Below, one piece after another: positions 12,652 to 20,809 of a stretch of 21,622 bases of DNA. The translations under genes and the position numbers were made by a program. Position 1 is the first letter of the stretch, and each line of letters starts with the position of its first letter. The DNA comes from Pseudomonadota bacterium (lineage in GTDB: Bacteria; Pseudomonadota; Gammaproteobacteria; Xanthomonadales; Xanthomonadaceae), in contig JAEWLO010000455.1 in NCBI GenBank assembly GCA_023457475.1, positions 1 to 21,622 on the forward strand, written 5' to 3'. Under the pieces are notes generated by a model. The model was not told where the DNA came from and searched no databases. It worked only from the letters and a program-made list of their open reading frames with translations.

Positions 12652-14535
12652 TCAGTAGCTCGGCGTCACCTTCATCTGTGGCAACGGCCGTGGTGCGCCC
12701 TCAGTCAGGTCAGGGCCCAGGTCTTCCCAGGTTTCACCCTGCTCCACCATCAAGGCCCATAGCTGCTGGGAGACACGGCGTTTCTCCTCCGAACTCAACC
12801 GATACGAAGGCTCCAGCGGCTCCCCACTGGCAACGGTCTCATACGCCGGTGCCCACACGGCCACCTGCTGCAACGAATCGTCCGTGCGCGCCACCTCTAG
12901 CGTGTAGCGCTGATACGCAGACGCGAGATTCCGCCACCGGATCCAGTAATGGTTGGCAAACGAGAAATCGCAGAACCGCTCCCCCGCCACGCTTCCCTTC
13001 GCGGCGATACGGCTGAGCACCGCCTGCGGCATGTCCAGATTCATGCCGCCCTCGTCGCCCTGCAGCGACACATGCACGATACGGTCGCGGTAGCCCGGTG
13101 CACGTGCCTGCAGGATGTCGCGCCAGTTCTGCATGGTGGAGACGATGGAGAACAGGAAGCCGCTCATCTCCGCTGCAGCCAGCGGGCGCGCGATGGACTG
13201 GTAGCTGCGCTGCCAGCCATGCCGGTTCTCGGTGGGCAGGAACACGGCGGCATTGATGGCATCCGGCGAGTCGGGCGACATGTTCAGCGGCTCGGCATGG
13301 CGTGGATACACCAGGTTGATACCGAAGGTCGGCCAGCGCGGCAGCGCGGCGTCGAACAGGTGGATCGGGAAGTTGCTGCTGATGCCGCCATCGGAGAACC
13401 AGCACACGCGGAATGCGGTGATGACCGGGCCACAGCTGTGCCCGCCACTGGTGAGGCCTTCCATGCTGTCGGCCACGTTGGCGTTGTCGTGCGGCGGCAC
13501 CGGTTCGGGCGCAGGCTCACAGCGCCGTTCGCGACGGGAAGGCTCGTGCAGCGGCACTGCGCTGATCAGGAGCGGGAAGCTCAGGCTCATGCGGGTGGCG
13601 ACCAGCACGGGCAGCTGGTCGCCCTCGGGGAGGCGGTAGTAGTCCACGCCCCCAACGTGCTGCGGCGCTCCGGCTTTCGCCACCAGCCATGCGACGATGC
13701 TGGCGGGGAACAGTCGTTCGAACTCCTCGCGCCGGAACCAGAACTGCGAGCCGCTGAAGGGCAGCGTGCGCGGCTCCGTATGCGAGACGCAGGTGGTGAT
13801 CATCTGCAGACTGATGGCGTGGCCGCCAATCGGTTCGCCGATGTAGCGCGGCCCCGCATGCAGATCGGCGAACGTGAGCGGATCGTCCATGGCCTTGCCG
13901 GAGAGCGCCTGCAGATGGGCGTGCAGCCAGTCGGTCAGGGCAGGATCGGAGGCGTCGGCCTGGGTAGAGCCGGAACACAACCCCAGCAGGTTGCGGCGGG
14001 CGACGCGGGCCACCCGCAGGGCGGAGGCGAGCACACCCGCGCCATACGCGCAGAGCAGCGAGGGCAGCAACGTCGCCCACACTCCCTCGATGCCGGCCGC
14101 CCACCAGCCGATGCCGAGCAGGCCGATCAATGCGGCCAGCAGCTCCAGCGGCGCGATCGCGAACACGGCCGCCAGCAGGCACGCGATCTTGCGCGGCAGG
14201 CTGGACTTACCGGCCAACATCACCAGCAGGCGGTAGGCGGTGCGTGCGCCATAGGCGGGCTGGAACAGACTGAAGATGAAGCCACGTTTGGAGAGCTGCG
14301 CGGAGACATCCGCGAGGCCCGGGAAACCCGCCTGCGGGCCCAGCGGCTCGCCTGCACGGCAGCGGCGGTCGCCCAGTGCGGCAGCGGCGGCCACGGCGGC
14401 CGCGATGGCGCCGGCCGAGGTGCCACCGATGTTCTTGAATCGGTACTCGCGGGCCAGGGACAGCACCGCGTTGGGGTACACAATGCCGCTGGTGATGCCG
14501 CCTTTCATGACCAGATCGCAATACTTGTCAGCCAC
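12652..14535 (-). CDS. Patatin-like phospholipase with inserted membrane region
   Basis: The 627-residue predicted lipid acyl hydrolase carries an oxyanion-hole glycine stretch (KGGITSGIVYP, 11-21), the nucleophile elbow GGTSAG with Ser40 (37-42), and the catalytic Asp382 in SDGGISSNFP (381-390). Between the elbow and the second half lies a hydrophobic stretch at about 117-180, long enough for two or three membrane helices, so the enzyme is probably membrane-anchored. The remaining part is soluble and larger than a minimal patatin domain (about 300 residues). The start is GTG at 14533-14535, with GGAGG seven bases upstream; an in-frame TTG at 14556 is a less likely alternative. It is divergent from the FAD oxidoreductase across 224 bases. 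Substrate is unknown; membrane phospholipid turnover is a reasonable inference. Confidence 0.85.
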   Translation of the reverse strand: MADKYCDLVMKGGITSGIVYPNAVLSLAREYRFKNIGGTSAGAIAAAVAAAAALGDRRCRAGEPLGPQAGFPGLADVSAQLSKRGFIFSLFQPAYGARTAYRLLVMLAGKSSLPRKIACLLAAVFAIAPLELLAALIGLLGIGWWAAGIEGVWATLLPSLLCAYGAGVLASALRVARVARRNLLGLCSGSTQADASDPALTDWLHAHLQALSGKAMDDPLTFADLHAGPRYIGEPIGGHAISLQMITTCVSHTEPRTLPFSGSQFWFRREEFERLFPASIVAWLVAKAGAPQHVGGVDYYRLPEGDQLPVLVATRMSLSFPLLISAVPLHEPSRRERRCEPAPEPVPPHDNANVADSMEGLTSGGHSCGPVITAFRVCWFSDGGISSNFPIHLFDAALPRWPTFGINLVYPRHAEPLNMSPDSPDAINAAVFLPTENRHGWQRSYQSIARPLAAAEMSGFLFSIVSTMQNWRDILQARAPGYRDRIVHVSLQGDEGGMNLDMPQAVLSRIAAKGSVAGERFCDFSFANHYWIRWRNLASAYQRYTLEVARTDDSLQQVAVWAPAYETVASGEPLEPSYRLSSEEKRRVSQQLWALMVEQGETWEDLGPDLTEGAPRPLPQMKVTPSY

Positions 14536-14643
14536 GTCACTGCCTCCGTCTGCCAACCGCGCTCCCGCGCCTGCTATTCAGTCACCATAACCGTGCCGGA
14601 TACGACCGGATGTGACGCCATGCAGCCAGTATGGCCTTCAGGC

Positions 14644-14660
14644 TTCTCAGAGCCTGAGAA
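14644..14660. promoter_or_regulatory. Perfect 7-bp inverted repeat in a divergent gap
   Basis: TTCTCAG-AGC-CTGAGAA lies midway between the divergent patatin (14535) and FAD oxidoreductase (14760) starts. It could be a regulator site or an RNA hairpin. In the same gap, CCGGAT occurs twice ten bases apart (14596 and 14606). Confidence 0.35.
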
Positions 14661-14759
14661 CTACATCCCACCCAAGCAACACCGCCAGCACCGGTCCGGC
14701 TGGCCCACTCCATCCAGGCCGGGCACACTGTCAGGCAGACCTCCGTGCAGGTAATGCCC

Positions 14760-16190
14760 ATGACGTCCCGTCGTGACTTCGTCGCAGGCTGCGGCAGCGC
14801 CGCGCTACTGGGAGCGTGCACGCCCCGCTCCGGTCGCACGGTCAATGACATCAGCCAGCTGGAGGCCACGGAGGTAGCCGGGGTCGTCCGCGTCGGCGAA
14901 CAGGCCGATCTGCTCGATGCGCTGGCGCGGCACAGTGGTCCGATCTGTGTGGCCGGGGGGCGCTTCAGCATGGGCGGGCAGACCAGCGCGGCACAGGCCC
15001 TGCAGCTGGATCTCTCTTCCTACGCCGGCGTGGTGTTTCTGGATGTGGCCCGCAAGGTCGTCCGGGTGCGCGCCGGCACCCGCTGGCGCGACCTGCAGGC
15101 CCGGCTGGACCCGCACGATCTTTCGGTGAAGGTCATGCAGAGCTTCAGCAACTTTACCGTCGGTGGCTCGGTTTCGGTCAACTGCCACGGTCGCTATGTG
15201 GGCAGCGGCAGTCTGGCCAGTACCGTCCGTGCGCTGCAGGTCGTGCTGCGGTCCGGCGAGGTCCTGGAAACGTCACGGCTTTCGCACCCGGACCTGTTTG
15301 CGGCCGTGCTGGGCGGGTATGGGCTGCTGGGTGTGGTTACCGAGGTCGAACTGGACCTGGCGGACAACGTCCGCATGGCCCGGTGTACGGAAACCATTTC
15401 ATTGGAAGACTATCCCGTCTGGTTCCGACGCACTGTGCGCGACGATCCGGACGCCATCATGCACAACGCGGACCTGATGCCACCACGATTCGACGCACCG
15501 CTCGCGATCACGTGGTACCGCAGCAACGCCGCAATGACCGACACCACCCGGCTGGTACCCGAAGGTGGTCGCTATGCCACCGAGCAGAACATGATCTGGG
15601 CGATGTCCGAGCTGCCCGGCGGCGTGCAGTTGCGCCAGCAGCTGGTGGTGGAGGCACAGCTCAAGCAACCGCGGGTGGTCCATCGCAATCTGGAAGCCAG
15701 CCTTGATGTGGCAGCGCTGGAGCCGCGCACGCGCGCGATGTCGACCTACCTGCTGCAGGAATACTTCATTCCGGTAGAGCACTTTCAGATGTTCGCGCGG
15801 TTCATGGCGAGGATTCTCCAGGCGCATCACGCCAATGCCCTGAACATTTCGATCCGCCACGCGCCCGCCGATCATGTGGCACTGATGCCGTGGGCGAAGC
15901 AGGAGGTCTTCTGCTTCGTTCTCTATCACAAGCAGCGCCGGTTGCCGTGGGCGGATGACCGCGCGGCGGAATGGACGCGTGCGCTGATCGACGCCGCCCT
16001 TTTGTGCGGCGGTCGCTACTACCTACCCTATCGGCCCCACGCCACCGTTGATCAGTTCCAGCGCGCCTACCCGGAAGCTAGTCGTCTGGTCGATTGCAAG
16101 CGAACCTACGACCCGAAGCTCCAGCTGGTGAACCACCTCTGGGAGCGCTACATGAGTGGGCTGGCAGGTATTCCAAGCGGAAGGACGTGA
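14760..16190 (+). CDS. FAD-linked oxidoreductase, Tat-exported lipoprotein
   Basis: The 476-residue protein is of the VAO/FAD-binding type. The N-terminus carries a twin-arginine motif (SRRDF, 3-7) and a lipobox (LGAC, Cys20), so it is probably folded with FAD in the cytoplasm, exported by Tat and lipid-anchored. FAD-binding segments are PICVAGGRFSMGGQ (61-74) and NFTVGGSVSVNCHGR (131-145), the latter typical of the sugar-lactone oxidase/DprE1-like branch. The C-terminal half is the substrate-binding domain, ending with a HATVDQFQRAYPEASRL-type segment as in aldonolactone oxidases. The substrate is not evident. The ATG at 14760 has AGG eight bases upstream; in-frame GTG at 14745 and ATG at 14754 are alternatives. 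It is divergent from the patatin gene. Confidence 0.8.
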   Translation: MTSRRDFVAGCGSAALLGACTPRSGRTVNDISQLEATEVAGVVRVGEQADLLDALARHSGPICVAGGRFSMGGQTSAAQALQLDLSSYAGVVFLDVARKVVRVRAGTRWRDLQARLDPHDLSVKVMQSFSNFTVGGSVSVNCHGRYVGSGSLASTVRALQVVLRSGEVLETSRLSHPDLFAAVLGGYGLLGVVTEVELDLADNVRMARCTETISLEDYPVWFRRTVRDDPDAIMHNADLMPPRFDAPLAITWYRSNAAMTDTTRLVPEGGRYATEQNMIWAMSELPGGVQLRQQLVVEAQLKQPRVVHRNLEASLDVAALEPRTRAMSTYLLQEYFIPVEHFQMFARFMARILQAHHANALNISIRHAPADHVALMPWAKQEVFCFVLYHKQRRLPWADDRAAEWTRALIDAALLCGGRYYLPYRPHATVDQFQRAYPEASRLVDCKRTYDPKLQLVNHLWERYMSGLAGIPSGRT

Positions 16191-16218
16191 AGGGGCCGCT
16201 GCACTTGGCCTGGAAGCA

Positions 16219-16443
16219 TCAGATGTACTTGGCTGCGATTGCGGCGATGGCCACCACCGCGCCGACGCTCATGATGAGTCTCTTATCCAAAACGACACCC
16301 AGTGCGGTCATCGACAGCCCGATCAATGCCGCGAGGTTGTTCAGCCGCTGACCATAAAGCATGAAGTCAACCGCGTTTGCAGTTGCAAATACTGCAAGTA
16401 CCACAAGAATGGGCGTTCTGCTCGACTTGGAAAGTGTGTTCAC
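16219..16443 (-). CDS. Small two-helix membrane protein, unknown function
   Basis: The 74-residue protein has a polar, basic N-terminus (MNTLSKSSRT) and two or three hydrophobic stretches at about 11-30, 38-53 and 58-72. I do not recognise the family. The start is a GTG at 16441-16443, with AGAAGGA seven bases upstream, which is a strong ribosome binding site. It is downstream of the EAL gene on the same strand, 88 bases away, so cotranscription is possible. It converges with the FAD oxidoreductase gene, with 28 bases between stops. Confidence 0.65.
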   Translation of the reverse strand: MNTLSKSSRTPILVVLAVFATANAVDFMLYGQRLNNLAALIGLSMTALGVVLDKRLIMSVGAVVAIAAIAAKYI

Positions 16444-16531
16444 TGATAGATCCTTCTACTTGATGTTAGGAAGCGCTGCTCGTCCTGCGTAGTTCGTAAG
16501 GCTAACGCGTCAGGCTGCCGATTGAGCGGCC

Positions 16532-17914
16532 TCATCCCTGGCCCGGGGTTTCCTTCGATCTCCGGGCCAGCTCGGCCACGTCCTCCGCACGCTGCGGCCT
16601 GCCGAACAGGAAGCCCTGGTACGCCCGACAACCCATGGCTTCCAGCATGTCGCGCTGCGCGGCGTCCTCGATGCCTTCGGCGATTACCGACATGCCGAGC
16701 ACCTCTGGAATCTCCACGATCTTTTCCAGCAACCGCCGGGCTGATTCGCTCTGCGCGGCGTCCACCACGAAATGGCGATCAATCTTGATCTTCTGAATCG
16801 GCAGGGAGCGCAGCAGGGACAGCGATGAATAGCCGGTGCCGAAGTCGTCCAGTGCCCATCGGATACCGATGTTGCGCAGCGCCCACATCGCGGTGCGGGT
16901 TAGGTTTGGATCAGCGGACAGCGCGGACTCCGTCAGTTCCAGTTCCAACCGGCGCGGGTCGGCACCGGTGTCCTCCAGCACGCGCTTTACCTGCGCCGGA
17001 AAACCGGGATCGAACAGCTGCAGGGGGCTGACGTTGACCGCCAGCACCAGGTGGCGGAGCGCGGGATCGTCCGCCCAGGTTCGCAGCTGTGTGCACGCCT
17101 GCCGGATCACATCCAGTCCGAGTGCGCTGATCGGCAGACTGCGCTCGGCCAGGGGAATGAACCGGTCCGGCGTTAGCAGCCCCCGCGTGGGGTGCTGCCA
17201 GCGCACCAGTGCTTCGGCTCCGGTGACCCGGCCGGTGTGATCCACCTGGGGCTGATAGAGCACGGTGATCTCGCCGCGCGGCAGCGCACGGGCCAGCTCC
17301 CGGGCCCGCGACAGGCGGGTGTTGATGTCCAGGCGGTAGATGAGCACCACGACAGCCAGCAGCGTCGTCGCCAGCACATGGTTGGCGATGTTGGTGATGA
17401 AGCGGATGTTGGCCGGCGGGGAGTACGCGGCTAGATCGGAGCCGATGACGCGTGCGCCGAACAGGACGAAGCAGACCAGGCAGAGCGCCGGGAATACTCT
17501 TCCTAGATAGCGCGCGTCGTCGTCTGCAACCAGCAGGGTGGCGGCGGCCAGCGGCAGAAAGTACAGATGCACGGAGCGCGGGATGCCCGGCTGCGGTACA
17601 TCGATCAATGCCATCGCGAAGACCAGCAGCAGCATCGCGTGCGCGAGCACCGGGACCGCGCGGGGCGAAGCATGCCGCACATTGGTCAGCGCGTAGGCAC
17701 CCACCGCCACCAGCACCAGATACACCGCAACCAGATCGAACCGATCCAGCAGTGCGTAGCAGACCATCCAGCCCAACCCGATGCCGATGCAGGCGAGGCC
17801 GGCCAGGCGGAGGGTCCAGCGGATCCGGCGCTGCTGCCCGCTGTCGGGGAACCGGGGATCGCGCGGGACACTCGGCGAACGTGCGTCACGGTAAGCATCG
17901 GGGTGAGGCTGCAA
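16532..17914 (-). CDS. Membrane-anchored EAL-domain cyclic-di-GMP phosphodiesterase
   Basis: The protein of about 460 residues is predicted to hydrolyse c-di-GMP to pGpG. An N-terminal region with about six membrane helices (roughly 30-205) is a likely sensor of unknown type. It is followed by a complete EAL domain with Glu234-Ala-Leu, NVSPLQLF, LELTES, LDDFGTGYSSL, KIKIDRHFV, VIAEGIE and the YQGFLFGRP end. All metal and catalytic positions I can place are present, so it should be active; there is no GGDEF domain. The start is uncertain: a TTG at 17912-17914 has GGAG seven bases upstream, while a GTG at 17980 would add 22 residues without a good ribosome binding site. It is divergent from the metE leader. 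The signal that it senses and its output are unknown. Confidence 0.8.
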   Translation of the reverse strand: MQPHPDAYRDARSPSVPRDPRFPDSGQQRRIRWTLRLAGLACIGIGLGWMVCYALLDRFDLVAVYLVLVAVGAYALTNVRHASPRAVPVLAHAMLLLVFAMALIDVPQPGIPRSVHLYFLPLAAATLLVADDDARYLGRVFPALCLVCFVLFGARVIGSDLAAYSPPANIRFITNIANHVLATTLLAVVVLIYRLDINTRLSRARELARALPRGEITVLYQPQVDHTGRVTGAEALVRWQHPTRGLLTPDRFIPLAERSLPISALGLDVIRQACTQLRTWADDPALRHLVLAVNVSPLQLFDPGFPAQVKRVLEDTGADPRRLELELTESALSADPNLTRTAMWALRNIGIRWALDDFGTGYSSLSLLRSLPIQKIKIDRHFVVDAAQSESARRLLEKIVEIPEVLGMSVIAEGIEDAAQRDMLEAMGCRAYQGFLFGRPQRAEDVAELARRSKETPGQG

Positions 17915-18009
17915 AACATGACTCCGGGGCACGACGGAGGGGGCGCGTCGGTCCGGACATTGTCGCCGCTGGCTTGCCACACGACCAACAGGCCTGTGCT
18001 ACGCTTTGA

Positions 18010-18229
18010 CTGCCGAAGGTGTCTATCTCTTCATGCAGATGAAAAGATTGAATTAAACGGGAATCCGGTGAAAGCGTCCTGCGCTCATTCCGGAGCTGCC
18101 CCGCAGCGGTGAATGGAAACGACCCCCGCCAACAGCACTGGGCTTCGCGCCTGGGAAGCGGCGGGTAGTAGGTGGGTCCTCGTGGCCCGTGTCCATCAGC
18201 CCGAATACCGGCCCCGGCCAGAGGACACG
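18010..18229 (+). promoter_or_regulatory. Cobalamin riboswitch upstream of metE
   Basis: The AdoCbl/cobalamin-riboswitch core elements occur in order: GGGAATCCGGTG (18059-18070), GCTGCCCCGC (18095-18104), GCACTG (18135-18140), CTGGGAAG from 18151, and the B12-box end AGCCCGAATACCGGCC (18198-18213). A peripheral stem, ATCTcTTCAT paired with ATGAAaAGAT (18025-18048), precedes the core. GTGTC (18019-18023) and GACAC (18224-18228) could close P1. It lies on the metE strand and presumably represses metE when cobalamin is plentiful. Exact ends are approximate. Confidence 0.88.
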
Positions 18230-18446
18230 ACCGTTCTCTGATTCGACCTGGAACGTCCGCGGGGAGGTTGCCGGGGCCCGTCACCCTGCCGCACGCGGGG
18301 TGCTGTGCCCGTGCGTCCGCTTCACGGCAATCCGGTTCGCCCGCGGGGGCGAAGGTCGCTGGTGGGGCGTACACGGCCACAGGGCGTGCACGCCGCACGG
18401 TTCCTTCGTTCCTCAATGCCGCTGATCGCAATGAGGACACGTTTCC
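18230..18446 (+). other. Long metE leader after the riboswitch (expression platform)
   Basis: These 217 untranslated bases carry a perfect hairpin, TTCGCCC-GCGG-GGGCGAA (18336-18353), and the palindrome GGCGTGCACGCC (18383-18394). The metE Shine-Dalgarno lies in GAGGACACG (18433-18441), which is an exact copy of 18221-18229 at the aptamer end. There is no T-run to suggest intrinsic termination, so control at translation is more likely. No gene is seen in this stretch. Confidence 0.6.
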
Positions 18447-20744
18447 ATGACCACTGTTACCAATCTGGGGTTCCCCCGCATCGGGGCCAAACGCGAGCTC
18501 AAGCGCGCGCTCGAGGCCTTCTGGTCCGGTGAAAGCAGCGCGCAGCAGCTTCAGGACACGGCTGCCACCCTGCGCGCCACGCACTGGCGGCTGCAGCGCG
18601 ATGCCGGCGTGGATGTGCCGCCGAGCAACGACTTCAGCCTGTACGACCAGGTGCTGGATGCCGCCTTCCTGTTCGATGCCCTGCCCGACCGTTACCGCGC
18701 GTTGGCCGATGCCGACCCGCTGGCCGGCTACTTCGCCATGGCCCGCGGCCACCAGCGCGACGGGCACGACCTGCATGCGCTGGAAATGACCAAGTGGTTC
18801 GACACCAACTACCACTACCTGGTGCCGGAACTGCAGGCCGGCCAGGGCTTCGCGCTGCGTGGCGAGAAACCCGTGGCCGAGTACCGCCAGGCCAAGGCGC
18901 TGGGCATTGAGACGCGCCCGGTGCTGATCGGCCCGGTGACCTTCCTGCTGCTGTCCAAGACCACCGATGGCAGTCATCCGCTGGACCTGCTGGACGCACT
19001 GCTGCCGGTGTATGTGGAGCTGCTGGGCCGTCTGCAGGCCGAAGGCGCGGAATGGGTGCAGCTGGACGAGCCGGTGCTGGTGCAGGACGTGGACGACCAC
19101 GCACGTGCCGCCTTCGCGCATGCCTATGCGGTGCTGGCCGACGCCGCCCGCCCGAAGGTGCTGGTCGCCACCTACTTCGGCGCGCTGGAAGACAATCTGG
19201 AGCTGGCCGCGAGCCTGCCCGTCGATGGCCTGCACGTGGACCTGGTGCGTGCGCCCGAACAGCTGGATGCGGTCATCAAGGCCCTGCCCGTCGGCCGCGT
19301 GCTGTCGGCCGGCCTGGTCAACGGCCGCAACATCTGGCGGACCCACCTGGACAACGCATTTCTGCTGGCGCGCTATGCGCCCGGCCAGGTGGGCGGTGAT
19401 GCGTTGTGGGTGGCACCGTCGTGTTCCCTGCTGCACAGCCCGGTGGATCTGAGCCACGAATCGAAGCTGGACGAGGAACTGCTCGGTTGGCTCGCCTTCT
19501 CGAAGCAGAAGCTGCAGGAGCTGCGCGTGCTGGCCGACGCCATCGACGATCCCGCCAGAGCCGAGAAGCCTTTGGCCTTCGCCCGCGAGAAACTGGAAGG
19601 CCGCCGCCGCTCCCCGCGCGTGCACAACCCCGAAGTGGCGCTACGGCTGGGCGCGATCACCGCGGCCGATTCGCAGCGGCACAGCCCCTACCCGCAGCGT
19701 CATCTGGCCCAGGCCGCCGCGCTGAATCTGCCGCTGTTCCCCACCACCACGATTGGCTCGTTCCCGCAGACGCTGGAGGTGCGCGAGGCACGCGCGCGCA
19801 ACAAGTCCGGCAAACTCTCCGATGCCCACTACGATGCCTTCCTGGCCACCCAGACCGAGTACTGCGTGCGCGCGCAGGAGCAGCTGGGGCTGGACGTGCT
19901 GGTGCACGGCGAGTTCGAGCGCAACGACATGGTGGAATATTTCGGCGAGCAGCTGGAGGGCTTTGCCTTCACGAAGAACGGCTGGGTGCAGAGCTATGGC
20001 TCGCGCTGCGTGAAGCCGCCGGTCATCTACGGTGACGTGAGCCGGCCGCAACCGATGACGGTGCGCTGGTCGCAGTACGCGCAGTCGCTGACCGAGCGGC
20101 CGATGAAGGGCATGCTGACCGGCCCGGTGACGGTGCTGCAGTGGTCGTTCGTACGCGACGACCAGGCGCGTGCGGATACCTGCCGGCAGATCGCACTGGC
20201 GCTGCGTGACGAGGTGCTCGACCTGGAGGCGGCAGGCATCGGTGTGATCCAGATCGACGAGCCGGCGATCCGCGAAGGGCTGCCGCTGCGTCGCGCGCAG
20301 TGGCGGGCCTACTTGGACTGGGCGGTGGAAGCGTTCCGGATCAGCGCAAGTGGCGTGCGTGACGCGACCCAGATCCACACCCACATGTGCTATTCGGAGT
20401 TCAACGACATCATCCATTCGGTGGCGGCGATGGACGCGGATGTGATCTCGATCGAGACCTCGCGTTCGCGCATGGAGCTGCTGGATGCGTTCGTGCGCTT
20501 CCAGTATCCGAACGAGATCGGGCCGGGTGTGTATGACATCCGTTCGCCACGTGTGCCGGAGGAAGCCGAGATGGTAGCGCTGTTGCGCAAGGCGGCCGAG
20601 GTGTTGAAGCCGGAGCAGATCTGGGTGAACCCGGATTGCGGCCTGAAGACGCGTGGCTGGCCGGAAACCCGGGCGGCGTTGGAAGCGCTGGTGTCTGCCG
20701 CCCATATCCTGCGGGCGGAACACGCTGACGCGAACGCTGCCTGA
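18447..20744 (+). CDS. metE: Cobalamin-independent methionine synthase MetE
   Basis: The 765-residue full-length MetE transfers the methyl group of 5-methyl-THF(polyglutamate) to homocysteine without B12, in the cytoplasm. It starts with the family hallmark TNLGFPRIGAKRELKRALEA. The N-terminal barrel covers about the first 390 residues and the catalytic C-terminal barrel the rest (FPTTTIGSFPQT begins it). Zinc ligands are His646 and Cys648 (HTHMCYSEF), Glu670 (SIETSRS) and Cys731 (NPDCGLK), all offset by five from E. coli MetE; IDEPAIREGLPLR is also present. GAGGA lies 9 bases upstream of the ATG. The riboswitch in the leader means it is made chiefly when cobalamin is low, so a B12-dependent MetH is expected elsewhere in the genome. 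It is followed by queH. Confidence 0.97.
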   Translation: MTTVTNLGFPRIGAKRELKRALEAFWSGESSAQQLQDTAATLRATHWRLQRDAGVDVPPSNDFSLYDQVLDAAFLFDALPDRYRALADADPLAGYFAMARGHQRDGHDLHALEMTKWFDTNYHYLVPELQAGQGFALRGEKPVAEYRQAKALGIETRPVLIGPVTFLLLSKTTDGSHPLDLLDALLPVYVELLGRLQAEGAEWVQLDEPVLVQDVDDHARAAFAHAYAVLADAARPKVLVATYFGALEDNLELAASLPVDGLHVDLVRAPEQLDAVIKALPVGRVLSAGLVNGRNIWRTHLDNAFLLARYAPGQVGGDALWVAPSCSLLHSPVDLSHESKLDEELLGWLAFSKQKLQELRVLADAIDDPARAEKPLAFAREKLEGRRRSPRVHNPEVALRLGAITAADSQRHSPYPQRHLAQAAALNLPLFPTTTIGSFPQTLEVREARARNKSGKLSDAHYDAFLATQTEYCVRAQEQLGLDVLVHGEFERNDMVEYFGEQLEGFAFTKNGWVQSYGSRCVKPPVIYGDVSRPQPMTVRWSQYAQSLTERPMKGMLTGPVTVLQWSFVRDDQARADTCRQIALALRDEVLDLEAAGIGVIQIDEPAIREGLPLRRAQWRAYLDWAVEAFRISASGVRDATQIHTHMCYSEFNDIIHSVAAMDADVISIETSRSRMELLDAFVRFQYPNEIGPGVYDIRSPRVPEEAEMVALLRKAAEVLKPEQIWVNPDCGLKTRGWPETRAALEALVSAAHILRAEHADANAA

Positions 20745-20809
20745 CCTTTACCTGTTGACTACCGCCTCCATCGCCGCCGTTGCCGGCGGTGGGGGCATTG
20801 GAATTCTGC

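Noticed and set aside
12949..14754. 601-codon plus-strand frame opposite the patatin gene
   Set aside because: It is a compositional shadow; the minus-strand frame carries the patatin catalytic motifs.
16466..16510. GTTAG and CTAAC arms resembling an integron attC site
   Set aside because: The order of the arms is reversed relative to RYYYAAC...GTTRRRY on both strands, the core consensus fails at several positions, and there is no gene cassette or integrase nearby.
17886..19625. 579-codon minus-strand frame across the riboswitch and the 5' half of metE
   Set aside because: It is antisense to metE and to the conserved cobalamin aptamer and has no recognisable protein feature.
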